The translations under genes were made by a program, and so were the position numbers. A stretch of DNA of 64,000 nt from Gluconobacter sphaericus NBRC 12467 (GTDB taxonomy: Bacteria > Pseudomonadota > Alphaproteobacteria > Acetobacterales > Acetobacteraceae), in the NCBI RefSeq assembly GCF_006539125.1, contig NZ_BJMK01000005.1:124001-188000 (forward strand), read 5' to 3'. A model generated the notes under the pieces. It saw only the letters and a list, made by a program, of their open reading frames with translations, was not told the DNA's origin and searched no databases. This document shows positions 31,679 to 41,535 of the stretch, one piece after another; position 1 is the first letter of the stretch; every line of letters begins with the position of its first letter.

Positions 31679-31746
31679 GGTTTTATCCTAAATTGATGTA
31701 CTGTTGATCAGATTCAAGGCCTACGCCGCAGCGCGGACCCTCATTC

Positions 31747-32271
31747 TCAGGCAGCTTCTGCTTCGCCGGCCTTGGCATAGGCACCCAAGACGCGAGCAAG
31801 CTGGCCAGCCGGCGCCTGGACAACACCTGCGATACGCGTGGCCGGGGTATTGATCATACCCACCAGCTTTGCGCGCAGCTCGTCCAGCGACGGCAGCTCG
31901 GCAAGGGCCTTGATTCCGTCGACGCCAAGCGTCTGGGAACCGAGGGCGCCACCAAGCACCACCAGTTTGTCGTTCGTCTTGGCGAACTCGACGATCACCT
32001 TTGCCACCGATGCCGGGTCCTCGGACCACGCAAGCGCGGTCGGCCCCTTGAGCAGCGGCGCGATGCCGTCGAATTGGGTCCCATCCAGAGCGCGGCTGGC
32101 CAGCCGGTTCTTCGCAACCTTGTATGTCGCTCCTGCCGCACGAATGCGTCGACGCAGTTCCGTCACATCAGCAACCGTCAGACCCTTGTTCTGGGTGACG
32201 ACAACCATGGACGTGCTGCCAAACACATCGGCGAGGAACTCAACAAAGGCCCGTTTTTCCGTACGGTCCAA
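31747..32271 (-). CDS. rplJ: 50S ribosomal protein L10 (TTG start)
   Basis: 174 residues starting (M)[19 protein letters not shown], then [34 protein letters not shown] over the rRNA-binding half, with the C-terminal helix that carries L7/L12 dimers. The frame opens ten codons earlier at a GTG (32301), but GAGGAG stands seven bases before the TTG at 32271, and this start matches the usual MDRxEKR N-terminus. A TTG start is uncommon for such a highly expressed gene and may be part of L10 autoregulation. Confidence 0.92.
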   Translation of the reverse strand: MDRTEKRAFVEFLADVFGSTSMVVVTQNKGLTVADVTELRRRIRAAGATYKVAKNRLASRALDGTQFDGIAPLLKGPTALAWSEDPASVAKVIVEFAKTNDKLVVLGGALGSQTLGVDGIKALAELPSLDELRAKLVGMINTPATRIAGVVQAPAGQLARVLGAYAKAGEAEAA

Positions 32272-32576
32272 AACCTGTCTCCTCGTCAGCCCGGCTCTCA
32301 CCGGACCAGGTTACCCATGGAGCCACTTCTTTCGAAATAACTCCGCTCGCCTGTCCACAGAAGTGAGCGAACCCAGTACATCGCAGCAGAGCCACTTAAT
32401 ACCGCCGCCCCGTCTGACGCCCGCGATCCCGAAGGATCCTTAAAGACCCAAAGGCCCACGTGCGGTCTTGGACAGGTTTGGAAGCGACCTGCAAGCAGGC
32501 CACCCCTCAGCCATCACCCCCGAAGGCGTGACGTCATTTCGTGGCGGTCTTTCCCAGAAGGAAGACCGCCTGTCAA
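32272..32576 (-). promoter_or_regulatory. rplA-rplJ spacer, candidate L10 leader RNA
   Basis: About 300 bases without a gene. It contains a stem GGCGGTCTT / AAGACCGCC (32543-32570) and a smaller hairpin GATCC-CGAAG-GATCC-like near 32426-32441. In many bacteria this spacer carries the L10-binding leader that represses rplJL; I could not fold it by computer, so the assignment rests on position. Confidence 0.4.
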
Positions 32577-33269
32577 TCAGGCTTCGAAGCTCGAAACATC
32601 AACGCGAACGCCCGGCCCCATCGTGGAAGACAAAGCCGCCTTCTTCAGATACGTACCCTTGGCACCCGTCGGACGAGCCTTCTGCACAGCATCGACCAGA
32701 GCATTGATGTTCTCGACCAGCTTGGCTTCATCGAAAGAAGCCTTACCAACACCTGCATGGATGATACCAGCCTTCTCAGCGCGGTATTCAACCTGACCGG
32801 ACTTGGCTGCCGTGATGGCACCCTTGACATCCATGGTCACCGTCCCGAGACGCGGGTTCGGCATCAGACCGCGCGGGCCGAGGATCTTACCCAGGCGGCC
32901 CACGAGAGCCATCATGTCCGGCGTCGCGATGCAACGGTCGAAGTTGATTTCGCCAGCCTGGATCTTTTCAGCCAGATCTTCCGCACCGACGACTTCCGCA
33001 CCAGCAGCCAGGGCCTCTTCAGCCTTCGGACCACGGGCGAACACGCCGACACGCAGAGTCTTGCCTGTGCCGTTCGGCAGGGAGATCAGACCACGGACCA
33101 TCTGGTCAGCGTGACGCGGGTCGATGCCGAGGTTCAGCGAGATTTCGATCGTCTCGTCGAACTTTGCCTTGGCGTTGCTCTTCACGAGTGCCACAGCCTC
33201 GGTCAGACCATAGGGCTTGTTACGCTCGACAGTTGCCTGTGCGGCGTTCAGACGCTTGTTCTTAGCCAT
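32577..33269 (-). CDS. rplA: 50S ribosomal protein L1
   Basis: 230 residues with the L1 stalk signature [19 protein letters not shown] near residue 125 and [21 protein letters not shown] at the C-terminus. It binds the mobile L1 stalk of 23S rRNA and in E. coli represses rplK-rplA translation. Only four bases separate it from rplK. Confidence 0.98.
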   Translation of the reverse strand: MAKNKRLNAAQATVERNKPYGLTEAVALVKSNAKAKFDETIEISLNLGIDPRHADQMVRGLISLPNGTGKTLRVGVFARGPKAEEALAAGAEVVGAEDLAEKIQAGEINFDRCIATPDMMALVGRLGKILGPRGLMPNPRLGTVTMDVKGAITAAKSGQVEYRAEKAGIIHAGVGKASFDEAKLVENINALVDAVQKARPTGAKGTYLKKAALSSTMGPGVRVDVSSFEA

Positions 33270-33273
33270 GGGA

Positions 33274-33708
33274 TCAGCCCTCCACCACGTTCAGGCCCAT
33301 CGACTTGGCAGAACCGGCGAGCATGCGCACGGCGCCATCAATGTCGTTGGCGTTCATGTCCTTGAACTTCGTCTCAGCGATTTCGCGAAGCTGAGCCGTC
33401 GTCACAGAACCAACCGCAGCAGACTTACCAACCGTCTGGCTACCCTTGGAAATCTTGGCGGCCTTCAGGAGGAAGTACGTGTTCGGCGGCGTCTTCGTGA
33501 TGAAGGAGAACGTGCGATCCGCATAGGCGGTGATGACCACCGGGATCGGCATACCGGGCTCGAGCTGCTGCGTCTTGGCGTTGAACTCCTTGCAGAACTG
33601 CATGATGTTCAGGCCGCGCTGACCCAGAGCCGGACCAACCGGCGGAGAAGGATTGGCTTTACCAGCCGGAATCTGAAGCTTGATGTAGCCAACAACTTTT
33701 TTGGCCAT
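33274..33708 (-). CDS. rplK: 50S ribosomal protein L11
   Basis: 144 residues: [34 protein letters not shown] split over the N-terminal domain that binds the GTPase-associated centre, and the C-terminal domain ending [14 protein letters not shown]. It is needed for RelA activation and is the thiopeptide target. First gene of the cluster here: the usual upstream secE-nusG pair is replaced by an efflux operon. Confidence 0.98.
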   Translation of the reverse strand: MAKKVVGYIKLQIPAGKANPSPPVGPALGQRGLNIMQFCKEFNAKTQQLEPGMPIPVVITAYADRTFSFITKTPPNTYFLLKAAKISKGSQTVGKSAAVGSVTTAQLREIAETKFKDMNANDIDGAVRMLAGSAKSMGLNVVEG

Positions 33709-33797
33709 ATCCGGGACTCCCCTGTTTGTAGTTCCCGAACCGCGGTTCTACGGAGTCGGCTAAGCCTCCCCCTCCCGCGTCCGAAGTGAGGCGGACC

Positions 33798-33825
33798 CCT
33801 AGACCAGTCAGGGGCGCCCCGTCAA
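33798..33825 (-). promoter_or_regulatory. promoter candidate for rplK-rplA
   Basis: Minus-strand TTGACG (33825-33820), 16-base spacer, TCTAGG (33803-33798). It overlaps the last codons and stop of the upstream efflux lipoprotein gene. No better pair was found in the 99-base gap; the -10 is only half matched. Confidence 0.4.
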
Positions 33826-35478
33826 GCCTTGCGAGACATTATCCGACACGTGATCGCCACGAAGATCATTGTCCAGCGGGGACGCATGATTGTCGATACC
33901 GTTCACGGCCTTCGGCGTTCGCAGATCCCCATACTGAAGCGGGCCAAACGGATCGATCTGCTTGATGCCTGGCAAATCACTGGCATTCCAGCCGCCGCCC
34001 AGAGCACGCACCAGACGCACGGAGGACTGGACCTGTGCCGTCTGCACCTCGACCTCTGCCAGACGCGCCTGCAGGGCATCCTGCTGGGCCACAAGAGCAT
34101 CAAGATAGTTCGACAGGCCACCCGTATAGAGCGCCATAGTCATGCTCTGCGTGCGCAGCGCCGCATCCACGGCCTTCTGCTGCTGATCCTGCGCGACTTT
34201 AAACTGACGTGTCTGCGTCAGCCCATCTTCGACATCCTGGAACGCGGACAGGACAACAGAGCGATAGTTGTCCACCATACCCCGGTATTGCGACCAGGAG
34301 CGCTGCAGCGCTGCACGCCGCAGACCACCGGTAAAGGCCGGCTCGACCGCCTGAACCGCAATTTTCCAGAATGCCCGGGAGATGCTGGCGAGATCGAAGC
34401 CACCATCCTCGAAACCACCGTCGGCACTGAAAGTGATATGCGGGTAGAAGGCGGCGCGTGACACACCGATGGCCCGGGCCGAAGCAGCCATCTGCCGCTC
34501 GGCAATGGCGATATCCGGACGGCGCTCCAGAAGCGATGCAGGCAATCCCGCATTGATCTTCAAGACCCCGAAATGCATTTTCACGTCCTTGACGGGCGCA
34601 ATATGAAAACCTGCGGGGGCCGTATTGAGCAGGACCGCAATCGCATGCTCCATGACGTTGCGACTGGCGATCAGATTGCTCTTGCTCGCCTGCGCAGAAT
34701 AGAGCTGTGTCTCGGCGCGCGAGACATCCAAACCAGCACCGATCGAACCCGCCTGACGCAGTTCCGTGATCTCAACAGCAGCCCGGAAGTAGCGGATGGA
34801 ATCATCATAAACTGCGTTCTGAGCATCAAGCCCACGCAAGGCAATATAGTCGGACGCCAGTTCCGCTTCCAGACTCAGCCTGGCGAGTGCGTACTGACCT
34901 GCCGAAGCCTGCGCCAGGTTTTTCTGCATCCGCGTAGTGTTACGGATCGAGTTCCAGAAATCCGGCTCCCAGGTCGCAGCACCACTATAGGCCTGATTAG
35001 ACTCATAAACGAGACTGGTGCTCCTGGCCGGGTTGTTATAGAGCCGGCCGATGGAGCCCTTATTGTCGCTCATATGAGCCCCGCCAGTCACCTGCGGGTA
35101 CAGACGGCTTTCCGTCTCGCGGGCCACATCACGGGCCTGCGTGAAGGCTTCCGCCTCGGCCTGCAGATCGGGATTGACGGCCAACATACGCTTTTCGAGC
35201 CCATCGAGAATGGGATCGTTGAACATGGTCCACCAGTCACTGCGGACAACGCCATCCGCAGGCTGCGCATTGCCCATCATCCCCTGTCCTTCCCACCCTT
35301 TCGGATAGAGGAACTTCTGGGGGTGATATTCAGGCGACAGATCACATGACGCCAGCCCGATCGAGAGCACACCAGCCAGAGCCGTCGTGATCCGCCACCT
35401 GGAACGGTTACGTCTGGAAGGAACCGTTACGGACGGAGATGACGGGAGCGGGGATGACTGAGAACATTCCGGTTTCAT
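33808..35478 (-). CDS. NodT-family outer-membrane efflux lipoprotein
   Basis: 556 residues, outer-membrane channel of the tripartite pump encoded with the two genes upstream. A long 30-residue N-region leads to the lipobox LASC with Cys45, followed by SPEYHP and two OEP repeats (DWWTMFNDPILDGLEKR, LLERRPDIAIAERQMAASAR). Its ATG overlaps the adaptor stop by one base (TGATG). The C-terminal 60 residues after RALGGGWNASDLP are polar and extended beyond the usual end. Last gene of the operon, with its stop inside the putative rplK promoter. Confidence 0.93.
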   Translation of the reverse strand: MKPECSQSSPLPSSPSVTVPSRRNRSRWRITTALAGVLSIGLASCDLSPEYHPQKFLYPKGWEGQGMMGNAQPADGVVRSDWWTMFNDPILDGLEKRMLAVNPDLQAEAEAFTQARDVARETESRLYPQVTGGAHMSDNKGSIGRLYNNPARSTSLVYESNQAYSGAATWEPDFWNSIRNTTRMQKNLAQASAGQYALARLSLEAELASDYIALRGLDAQNAVYDDSIRYFRAAVEITELRQAGSIGAGLDVSRAETQLYSAQASKSNLIASRNVMEHAIAVLLNTAPAGFHIAPVKDVKMHFGVLKINAGLPASLLERRPDIAIAERQMAASARAIGVSRAAFYPHITFSADGGFEDGGFDLASISRAFWKIAVQAVEPAFTGGLRRAALQRSWSQYRGMVDNYRSVVLSAFQDVEDGLTQTRQFKVAQDQQQKAVDAALRTQSMTMALYTGGLSNYLDALVAQQDALQARLAEVEVQTAQVQSSVRLVRALGGGWNASDLPGIKQIDPFGPLQYGDLRTPKAVNGIDNHASPLDNDLRGDHVSDNVSQGLTGRP

Positions 35479-36770
35479 CAGCGAGATCCGGCCTCTTCAG
35501 GGTTTGCATCATGCTGACGGACAGGTTTCTGATCCGAATCCTGCTGCACTTTGCTCGGCGTGTTGTATCCCGGTGTAGTCGGGACGATCTTGACTTCGTC
35601 CCCTTCCAGCAGATCAGCAGTAGGGTTGGCAACCACACGGTCGTCTTGTGTAAGGCCGCTGAGAATCTGGACCGTCGTGCCAAAGTTGATGCCGACTTTC
35701 ACATTCACCAGATGGGCGTGGTTATTAATAACCTTGGCCACCTGCGTCCCTTCGGCCCGAAAGATGATCGCGCCTACCGGCAGGATCAGGATATTCGGAT
35801 TTCCAGGAGCCGAAATATGCGCCGTCGCATAGGAGTTCGGCCACAGCAGATTATCGCTGTTATCCAGTGTCAGCTCAGTCGTGACCGTACGGGTCGCGGC
35901 ATTAAAGGCGTTAGCTGTTGCAAGGAACGTCGCGCGAAAACGGCTCCCCGGATACTGCGGCACCGTCAGCTCAGCTTCAATTTTCGGAGAAATGACGCTG
36001 GCGAAATCCTGCGGAACCGACACAAACACGCGCATGCGGTGCACATCAGCGACCGAGAACAGTTCGGACGCCGCACCCCGTGAATTAAGATTGCCTCCAC
36101 CCGCGTTCACATAGTCACCCACGTTCACCAGACGCGACGTCACGATCCCGTCGAACGGCGCAACGATCCTCTTGAAGTCCTCCAGGGCCTGAAAACGGTC
36201 CACGTCATGGAGCGCAGCTTCGAGCTCGGCTTTCTGGGCGGCGGCATTGGCGGCCTGCACGTCCACTTCCTGACGCGACACAGCCTGCGTTCCCTTCAGG
36301 GCCGTCCAACGCTTGGTCGTGATCAGAGCCAGATTGTACCGCGCCAGAATGACGTTGTAATGCGCCTTGGCCGCCTCGTACTGGGCGTCGATGCTGGGGG
36401 TACTGATTTCCGCCAGAACATCACCGCGCTTCACATGCGCGCCATAGTCCTTGTACCACATTTTCACATAGCCCGAGACCTGCGCGTAGATCGGCGCTTC
36501 ATACCAGGCTGCTAGATTGGCAGGCAGATCGACCTGACGCGTCTTCGGACCTGGCTGCGGTGCAATCAGAGTGACAGGCGGAATGGCCGCTTCATCTGTC
36601 GCGCCAGCCAGGGAATGATAATGCGCTCCCCGCTGCACAATCCCCCAGGCTGCCAGGGCGATCGCCAGCAGGATCACTACCAGCAGGACAAGCTTGCCGC
36701 GTGTTCCAGACCCCGTGCGTGCCGGATGGTTTGTCGGAGGCACCTGCCCCTGATCCGTAGAATGGCTCAC
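35478..36770 (-). CDS. RND efflux periplasmic adaptor (HlyD/MFP family)
   Basis: 430 residues. One N-terminal membrane anchor (about 26-44, KLVLLVVILLAIALAAWGIV) precedes the biotinyl-lipoyl-like half APIYAQVSGYVKMWYKDYGAHVKRGD, a helical hairpin rich in Ala and Gln, the second lipoyl half (VAPFDGIVTSRLVNVGDYV) and the beta-barrel domain. It bridges permease and outer-membrane channel. Start overlaps the permease stop by four bases (ATGA), and its own stop overlaps the NodT start, so the three genes form one coupled operon. Confidence 0.94.
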   Translation of the reverse strand: MSHSTDQGQVPPTNHPARTGSGTRGKLVLLVVILLAIALAAWGIVQRGAHYHSLAGATDEAAIPPVTLIAPQPGPKTRQVDLPANLAAWYEAPIYAQVSGYVKMWYKDYGAHVKRGDVLAEISTPSIDAQYEAAKAHYNVILARYNLALITTKRWTALKGTQAVSRQEVDVQAANAAAQKAELEAALHDVDRFQALEDFKRIVAPFDGIVTSRLVNVGDYVNAGGGNLNSRGAASELFSVADVHRMRVFVSVPQDFASVISPKIEAELTVPQYPGSRFRATFLATANAFNAATRTVTTELTLDNSDNLLWPNSYATAHISAPGNPNILILPVGAIIFRAEGTQVAKVINNHAHLVNVKVGINFGTTVQILSGLTQDDRVVANPTADLLEGDEVKIVPTTPGYNTPSKVQQDSDQKPVRQHDANPEEAGSR

Positions 36771-39700
36771 GCGCGGTCTCCTTCAGGCCCAGCAGGCCGC
36801 TTGTAATGAATAAGGGCAAAAACGCAGGGAACAAAAAGCAGGGTGGCAACGGTTGCCACAAGAAGCCCGCCGATCACCGCCTTGCCCAGCGGCGCATTGT
36901 CGGAATTGCTGATGGACATCGGGATCATGCCGATCATCATCGCCAGCGCTGTCATCAGAACCGGACGGATACGTTCATAACCCGCTTCCAGCGCTGCCGT
37001 GATAGCATCACCATGATGATCCATCCGTTCACGGGCAAACGACACCACGAGGATAGCATTAGCCGTAGCCGTACCCATACACATGATCGCACCCGTCAAA
37101 GCCGGGACCGACATAGAGGTATGGGTCAGGAACAGGCTCCAGGAGATACCCCCCAAGGCACCCGGCAGAGCGGTAATGATGACGAAAGGATCAAGCCAGG
37201 ACTGAAAGTTCACGACGATGATCAGATAGACCAGAATGATTGAGAGCGCGAGGCCACCAATCAGCTGGACATAGGCGTCATTCATCGTCACGGCCTGACC
37301 TCGGACCACCATGCTCGATCCATGCGGTAGCAGCTTGCGCTCATTGTTCACGATCCGGTTCACCGCCCTCGAGAGAGTTCCCAGATCTATGTCTTCAGGC
37401 GCTGCATAGATATCAAAGACCGGCATGATGTTATAATGCGCGACTTCCGCCGGCGTCCCGGTCTGCACGAGTTCACTCAGACCACCCAGGAGCTGCGGAG
37501 CTTGGTTGGTCGGGTTTCCGTCCCCCTTATCGATCGGGAGGATCTCCAGATCGTTCATGGTCTGCAGATAGTTCGCAGGCGTCTGAACGTCGATCAGCTG
37601 CGACGTACCCTGCGCATTCAGGTAATAAGTCTGGCCGACCTGGCCACTACCGGACAGCGTAACCAGCGCATTCAGCGCTACGTCCCGCTCGGTGATTCCA
37701 GTTCCCAGCGCAAAGCTTCGGCGGTTATTCACCATGATGGTCGGCTGCGTCATCGGCTCCTGGATGGAGACATCCGTAATACCCGGAATACGGCGCAGTT
37801 TCTTGGCGAGCTGTCTGGCAAAGCGGAAGTTATCATTCAGATTACGCCCCACCACCTGCACGTCAATCGGTGACGGCAGACCGAAATTCAGGATCTTGGC
37901 CGTGAGATCACCCGGCTGGAACGTGAAGATGGTTCCCGGGAAATCATTGGTCAGCCCCTTGCGGAGAGTCCTGCGATATTCGGCGATCGGACTTTCGGAA
38001 TTGCGAAGCTGAAGCGTGATGTCGCAGTCCTGTGCCCCCACGGTCGGAGATGGGATCATGGCCTGGTTCAACTGACTGAACGGCAAACCACAGTTGTTCA
38101 CCACATTGACTACCTGACCAGGCAACAGGCTGCGTATCCGGCGCTCGACCAGTCCGGCGATCTTGCCGCTTTCTTCAAGCCGGGTACCGATCGGGGCACG
38201 CATATGCATCTGCAGCGTACCGGATTTGATTTCCGGGAAGAAGTCCTGCCCGATGAACAGCAGCAGCGCCATGGACGAAACCGCCGCAAGCAGGAACAGT
38301 GTCACGAAACGGCCACGGATCGAGATCAGGGTCTCGAGAATCACTTTGTAGTGCTCGCGGAAGCTGGTGAACCGCGCCTCGAAACCCCTCTGGAAACGGC
38401 CAAAAATGCTTAGCTTGCGGTTATGCCATTCCGGGTCGCGATGCATCCGGACCTGCGCTGCCAGCATCCAGTTCGCCATGGTTGGAACCAGTGTTCGCGA
38501 CAGAATAAAAGACGCGATCATCGCGAAAATGATGGCTTCGGCCATCGGCATGAACAGCCAGCCAGAAATACCCGTCAACTCGAACAGCGGCAGCCACACG
38601 ATGCAGATACAGGTTGTGGATACGAAGGTCGGAATGACGATCTGGTTCGCCGCATCGATAATAGCATCCTCGAGGTCCTTGCCGGTCTCGAGATGAGCAT
38701 CGATATTCTCGATCATGACGGTCGCGTCATCCACGAGAATACCGACCGCCAGCGCCAGACCGCCCAGCGTCATCACATTAATGGACTGTCCGGCAATACT
38801 CAGCCCGATGATCGAGCACAGCATCGCCAACGGAATGGAGGTCGCTACGATCACGGTCGAGCGCCACGAACCCAGGAACAACATGACCGTCAGACTGGTC
38901 AGGATCGCGGCGGTGATCATCTCACGCACCACATCCACGACTGATTCCTTCACGAAGCTCGACGCATCGGTCAGGACATTCACCGTCGTTCCGGCCGGCA
39001 GCGTCGCCTCGATCTGTGGCAGGAGTTTCTTGATGCCACTCACAACGGAAAGCGTGGAGGCGTCACCGCTCTTGAGAACAACGATCAGGACCGCCTGCTG
39101 CCCCTTCACAAGGACTGCATTAATCTGCGGAGGGCCTCCACGGTGCACCCATGCGACGTCGCGCAGATAAATCACGGAATTACCAACCTGTTTGATCGGC
39201 ATTTTATTGAAATTCGCCAGATCAAGAGGTGCTGAGTTCGTCTTCACCATCCAGTCCAGCTGCCCGATGCGCTGATCACCTGCCGGAAGAACAATATTTT
39301 GCAGGTTCAGCGCTGTCGCCACATCTTCTGGAGAGAGTCTGTGAGCCAGCAACTTGATCGGATCAATATCCACCATGATGTCCGGAGCCAGACCACCATA
39401 GGGATTGGGGATCGCCGCCCCAGGCACAGAAATCAGTTCCGGCCGGATCAGGTTGGACGCCATGTTGTAGATTTCCGACCCGGACATAGTCGGGTTGTTC
39501 ACCTGCAACGTCAGAACCGGAACCGACGACGCATCCATTGCCAGAATTAAGGGTGGCGTCGAGCCGGTCGGCAACTGCTTGATAACAGTCTGGGACACTG
39601 ACGTGATCTGCGTCTGCGCAACCGCCGTATTGGTTCCAGGCTGAAAGAACACCTTCACAATACCACGGCCATAATAGGACGAGCTTTCGATATGCTCGAT

Positions 39701-39934
39701 ATTGCTGACCGTTGCTGTCAGGGAACGCTCGTAATAGTAGACAATACGCCCCGACATGTCTTCGGGCATTAAACCCGTATAGGACCAGACGATAGCCACG
39801 ATCGGAATCTTGATCGATGGAAACACGTCCGTAGGCGTCGCAACAATGGCCCGTATCCCGAAGATCAGGATCATGATCGACAGAACCACGAAAGTATAAG
39901 GCCGCTTCAGCGCGGTAACGACAATGGCATTCAT
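36767..39934 (-). CDS. RND efflux permease (complete)
   Basis: 1055 residues, proton-driven inner-membrane pump with 12 helices in two repeats. Helix 4 carries the Asp402-Asp403 proton-relay pair in LAVGILVDDATVMIENI, and the start MNAIVVTALKRPYTFVVLSIM is typical of HAE1-like pumps without the heavy-metal MET motif. The frame extends four codons to a TTG, but AAGGGG is too close to that codon, so I use the ATG at 39934. First gene of the operon, downstream of a two-component pair that probably regulates it. Substrate unknown. Confidence 0.93.
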   Translation of the reverse strand: MNAIVVTALKRPYTFVVLSIMILIFGIRAIVATPTDVFPSIKIPIVAIVWSYTGLMPEDMSGRIVYYYERSLTATVSNIEHIESSSYYGRGIVKVFFQPGTNTAVAQTQITSVSQTVIKQLPTGSTPPLILAMDASSVPVLTLQVNNPTMSGSEIYNMASNLIRPELISVPGAAIPNPYGGLAPDIMVDIDPIKLLAHRLSPEDVATALNLQNIVLPAGDQRIGQLDWMVKTNSAPLDLANFNKMPIKQVGNSVIYLRDVAWVHRGGPPQINAVLVKGQQAVLIVVLKSGDASTLSVVSGIKKLLPQIEATLPAGTTVNVLTDASSFVKESVVDVVREMITAAILTSLTVMLFLGSWRSTVIVATSIPLAMLCSIIGLSIAGQSINVMTLGGLALAVGILVDDATVMIENIDAHLETGKDLEDAIIDAANQIVIPTFVSTTCICIVWLPLFELTGISGWLFMPMAEAIIFAMIASFILSRTLVPTMANWMLAAQVRMHRDPEWHNRKLSIFGRFQRGFEARFTSFREHYKVILETLISIRGRFVTLFLLAAVSSMALLLFIGQDFFPEIKSGTLQMHMRAPIGTRLEESGKIAGLVERRIRSLLPGQVVNVVNNCGLPFSQLNQAMIPSPTVGAQDCDITLQLRNSESPIAEYRRTLRKGLTNDFPGTIFTFQPGDLTAKILNFGLPSPIDVQVVGRNLNDNFRFARQLAKKLRRIPGITDVSIQEPMTQPTIMVNNRRSFALGTGITERDVALNALVTLSGSGQVGQTYYLNAQGTSQLIDVQTPANYLQTMNDLEILPIDKGDGNPTNQAPQLLGGLSELVQTGTPAEVAHYNIMPVFDIYAAPEDIDLGTLSRAVNRIVNNERKLLPHGSSMVVRGQAVTMNDAYVQLIGGLALSIILVYLIIVVNFQSWLDPFVIITALPGALGGISWSLFLTHTSMSVPALTGAIMCMGTATANAILVVSFARERMDHHGDAITAALEAGYERIRPVLMTALAMMIGMIPMSISNSDNAPLGKAVIGGLLVATVATLLFVPCVFALIHYKRPAGPEGDRA

Positions 39935-40008
39935 ACGGTCAGACAACCCCTTGGGGCTCTTCCTGGTCCGGTCATTCTCAACGGGTGTCCCCTTGCAAAC
40001 TGATCCGA

Positions 40009-40036
40009 TTCATATCCATCGAGCCTCAGACGACAA
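40009..40036 (-). promoter_or_regulatory. promoter candidate for the efflux operon
   Basis: Minus-strand TTGTCG (40036-40031), 16-base spacer, TATGAA (40014-40009), in the 170-base gap between the kinase and the pump. Just upstream TTTTCCGTG and TTTTCCTTG occur as imperfect direct repeats about 30 bases apart, possible sites for an OmpR-type regulator. Weakly supported. Confidence 0.3.
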
Positions 40037-40104
40037 GGAAAATTCTGTTTAAATATCAAGATACACGGAAAATATTGACACAATGCGACACATATGGGCG
40101 CTTT

Positions 40105-41535
40105 TCAGACAGCGACGGACGGCGCGAAGTGAATGGTGAAAACTGCTCCGGGCAACGTCTGGCCTGGATGGGCGGACACGATATCCACTGACGCTCCGTG
40201 CAGCCGCAGGATCGCCGAGACAAGACTTAGTCCCAGTCCGCTGCCCGGAACATGCCGGCTTTTATCCGAACGATAGAAGCGGCCCATGACGGCTTTGCGC
40301 TCATCCTCGGCAATGCCGATGCCCGTATCTGCAACCTGAAGCCATGTCGCCCCGTCAGCCCCCTGCCCCGCACTCAGCCGGACGGTTCCCGGATCAGGTG
40401 TAAACTTGATCGCATTGTCTACGAGATTGACCAGAACCTCGTTCAGCAGATCCTTATCTCCAAAAAGCGGTAACGGCTCATCCGAATCCACAACTTCCAG
40501 CATGACCCCTTCGGTCTCGGCGATGGGCTCATACAGATCCACCACACCGGCCATTAGTTCGCGCAGATCCAACATGGCAAATCCCGCCCGGCGGCGACCA
40601 TTCTCGATTTCGCCAATCCGCAGCAGAGCCGTAATGACGGAAAAACACTGTTCCAGATCCAAAATCGCCCGCTCGATCGCCCCCTGCAGCGCGGCCGGGT
40701 CATTCGTAATGGCCGAAACACGCTCCAGCCTGGCCTTCACCCGTGCCAAAGGGGTCCGCAGGTCATGGGCGATATCATTACCCACATCCCGGATCTCGTC
40801 GAGCAGATGTTCCAGCCGGTCCAACATCCGGTTGACCGATACCGCAAGACGCTCGATGTCGTCCCGCTCGCGACCAGCCGGCAGACGCTCGTGCAGATCA
40901 CCATCCATAATGCGATCGATCGCCTCATGCATGTCCTTGATCCGCCCCAGGGCACGATGGCTCAGGAAAATCCCAGCCATAAGGGCAAACACCACAACCG
41001 GTACCACGGACATCAGGGCCGCACGCTTGGTGATGTAACGCAGTTCATTGGCCATATGCAGCGACCGAGCCAGAACGAGAATACGGTCGCGGTTGCCGTT
41101 CGTCCCCTCAACCTCGACGGCCAGATAGCGCATTTCGTAAGGAGTATCCCCCAACGGCGCATCCCACAGACGCTGCGTCTGGGGAGAGACCTCAAGCCCG
41201 ACCGGCCATTTCTTGATGTCACCCGCGATCCGATTGCGGCTCATATCGAACAGAGCTGCGCCGTTCAGGATCACGCGCAGATCGGTCTTGCTGCGCTCCC
41301 GGACTTCATATTCAAGCTGGGCCGGTGTTTCATGAACCAGCAGCGCCGCCTCACGCTGAAGCAGATCGGTCGACCGCTGCTGTTCGTATCCGCTCATCTG
41401 GCCGTAAACGAGCCCGAACTGCAGCGCCATCCCCGCGATAATCGCCACAACAAAGGCCAGTGTCAGCCGGAACGTGGCCGTTCGGAAAAGATCAGCCCGG
41501 AAGGGTTCGGAAAAGCGCAGGTCAGCCCGGGACAC
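40105..41535 (-). CDS. sensor histidine kinase
   Basis: About 476 residues. Two membrane helices (about 18-40 and 172-191) flank a periplasmic sensor domain, then HAMP, the dimerisation domain with phospho-His257 in IAHDLRTPLARVK, N-box NEVLVNLVDNAIKFTP, and G-boxes VADTGIGIAEDE and GSGLGLSLV. It autophosphorylates and passes phosphate to the regulator encoded just upstream. I place the start at the GTG at 41535, inside the last codons of the regulator, since no ATG precedes the first helix outside that gene; the exact start is unsure. The adjacent pump is the likely target. Confidence 0.88.
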   Translation of the reverse strand: MSRADLRFSEPFRADLFRTATFRLTLAFVVAIIAGMALQFGLVYGQMSGYEQQRSTDLLQREAALLVHETPAQLEYEVRERSKTDLRVILNGAALFDMSRNRIAGDIKKWPVGLEVSPQTQRLWDAPLGDTPYEMRYLAVEVEGTNGNRDRILVLARSLHMANELRYITKRAALMSVVPVVVFALMAGIFLSHRALGRIKDMHEAIDRIMDGDLHERLPAGRERDDIERLAVSVNRMLDRLEHLLDEIRDVGNDIAHDLRTPLARVKARLERVSAITNDPAALQGAIERAILDLEQCFSVITALLRIGEIENGRRRAGFAMLDLRELMAGVVDLYEPIAETEGVMLEVVDSDEPLPLFGDKDLLNEVLVNLVDNAIKFTPDPGTVRLSAGQGADGATWLQVADTGIGIAEDERKAVMGRFYRSDKSRHVPGSGLGLSLVSAILRLHGASVDIVSAHPGQTLPGAVFTIHFAPSVAV

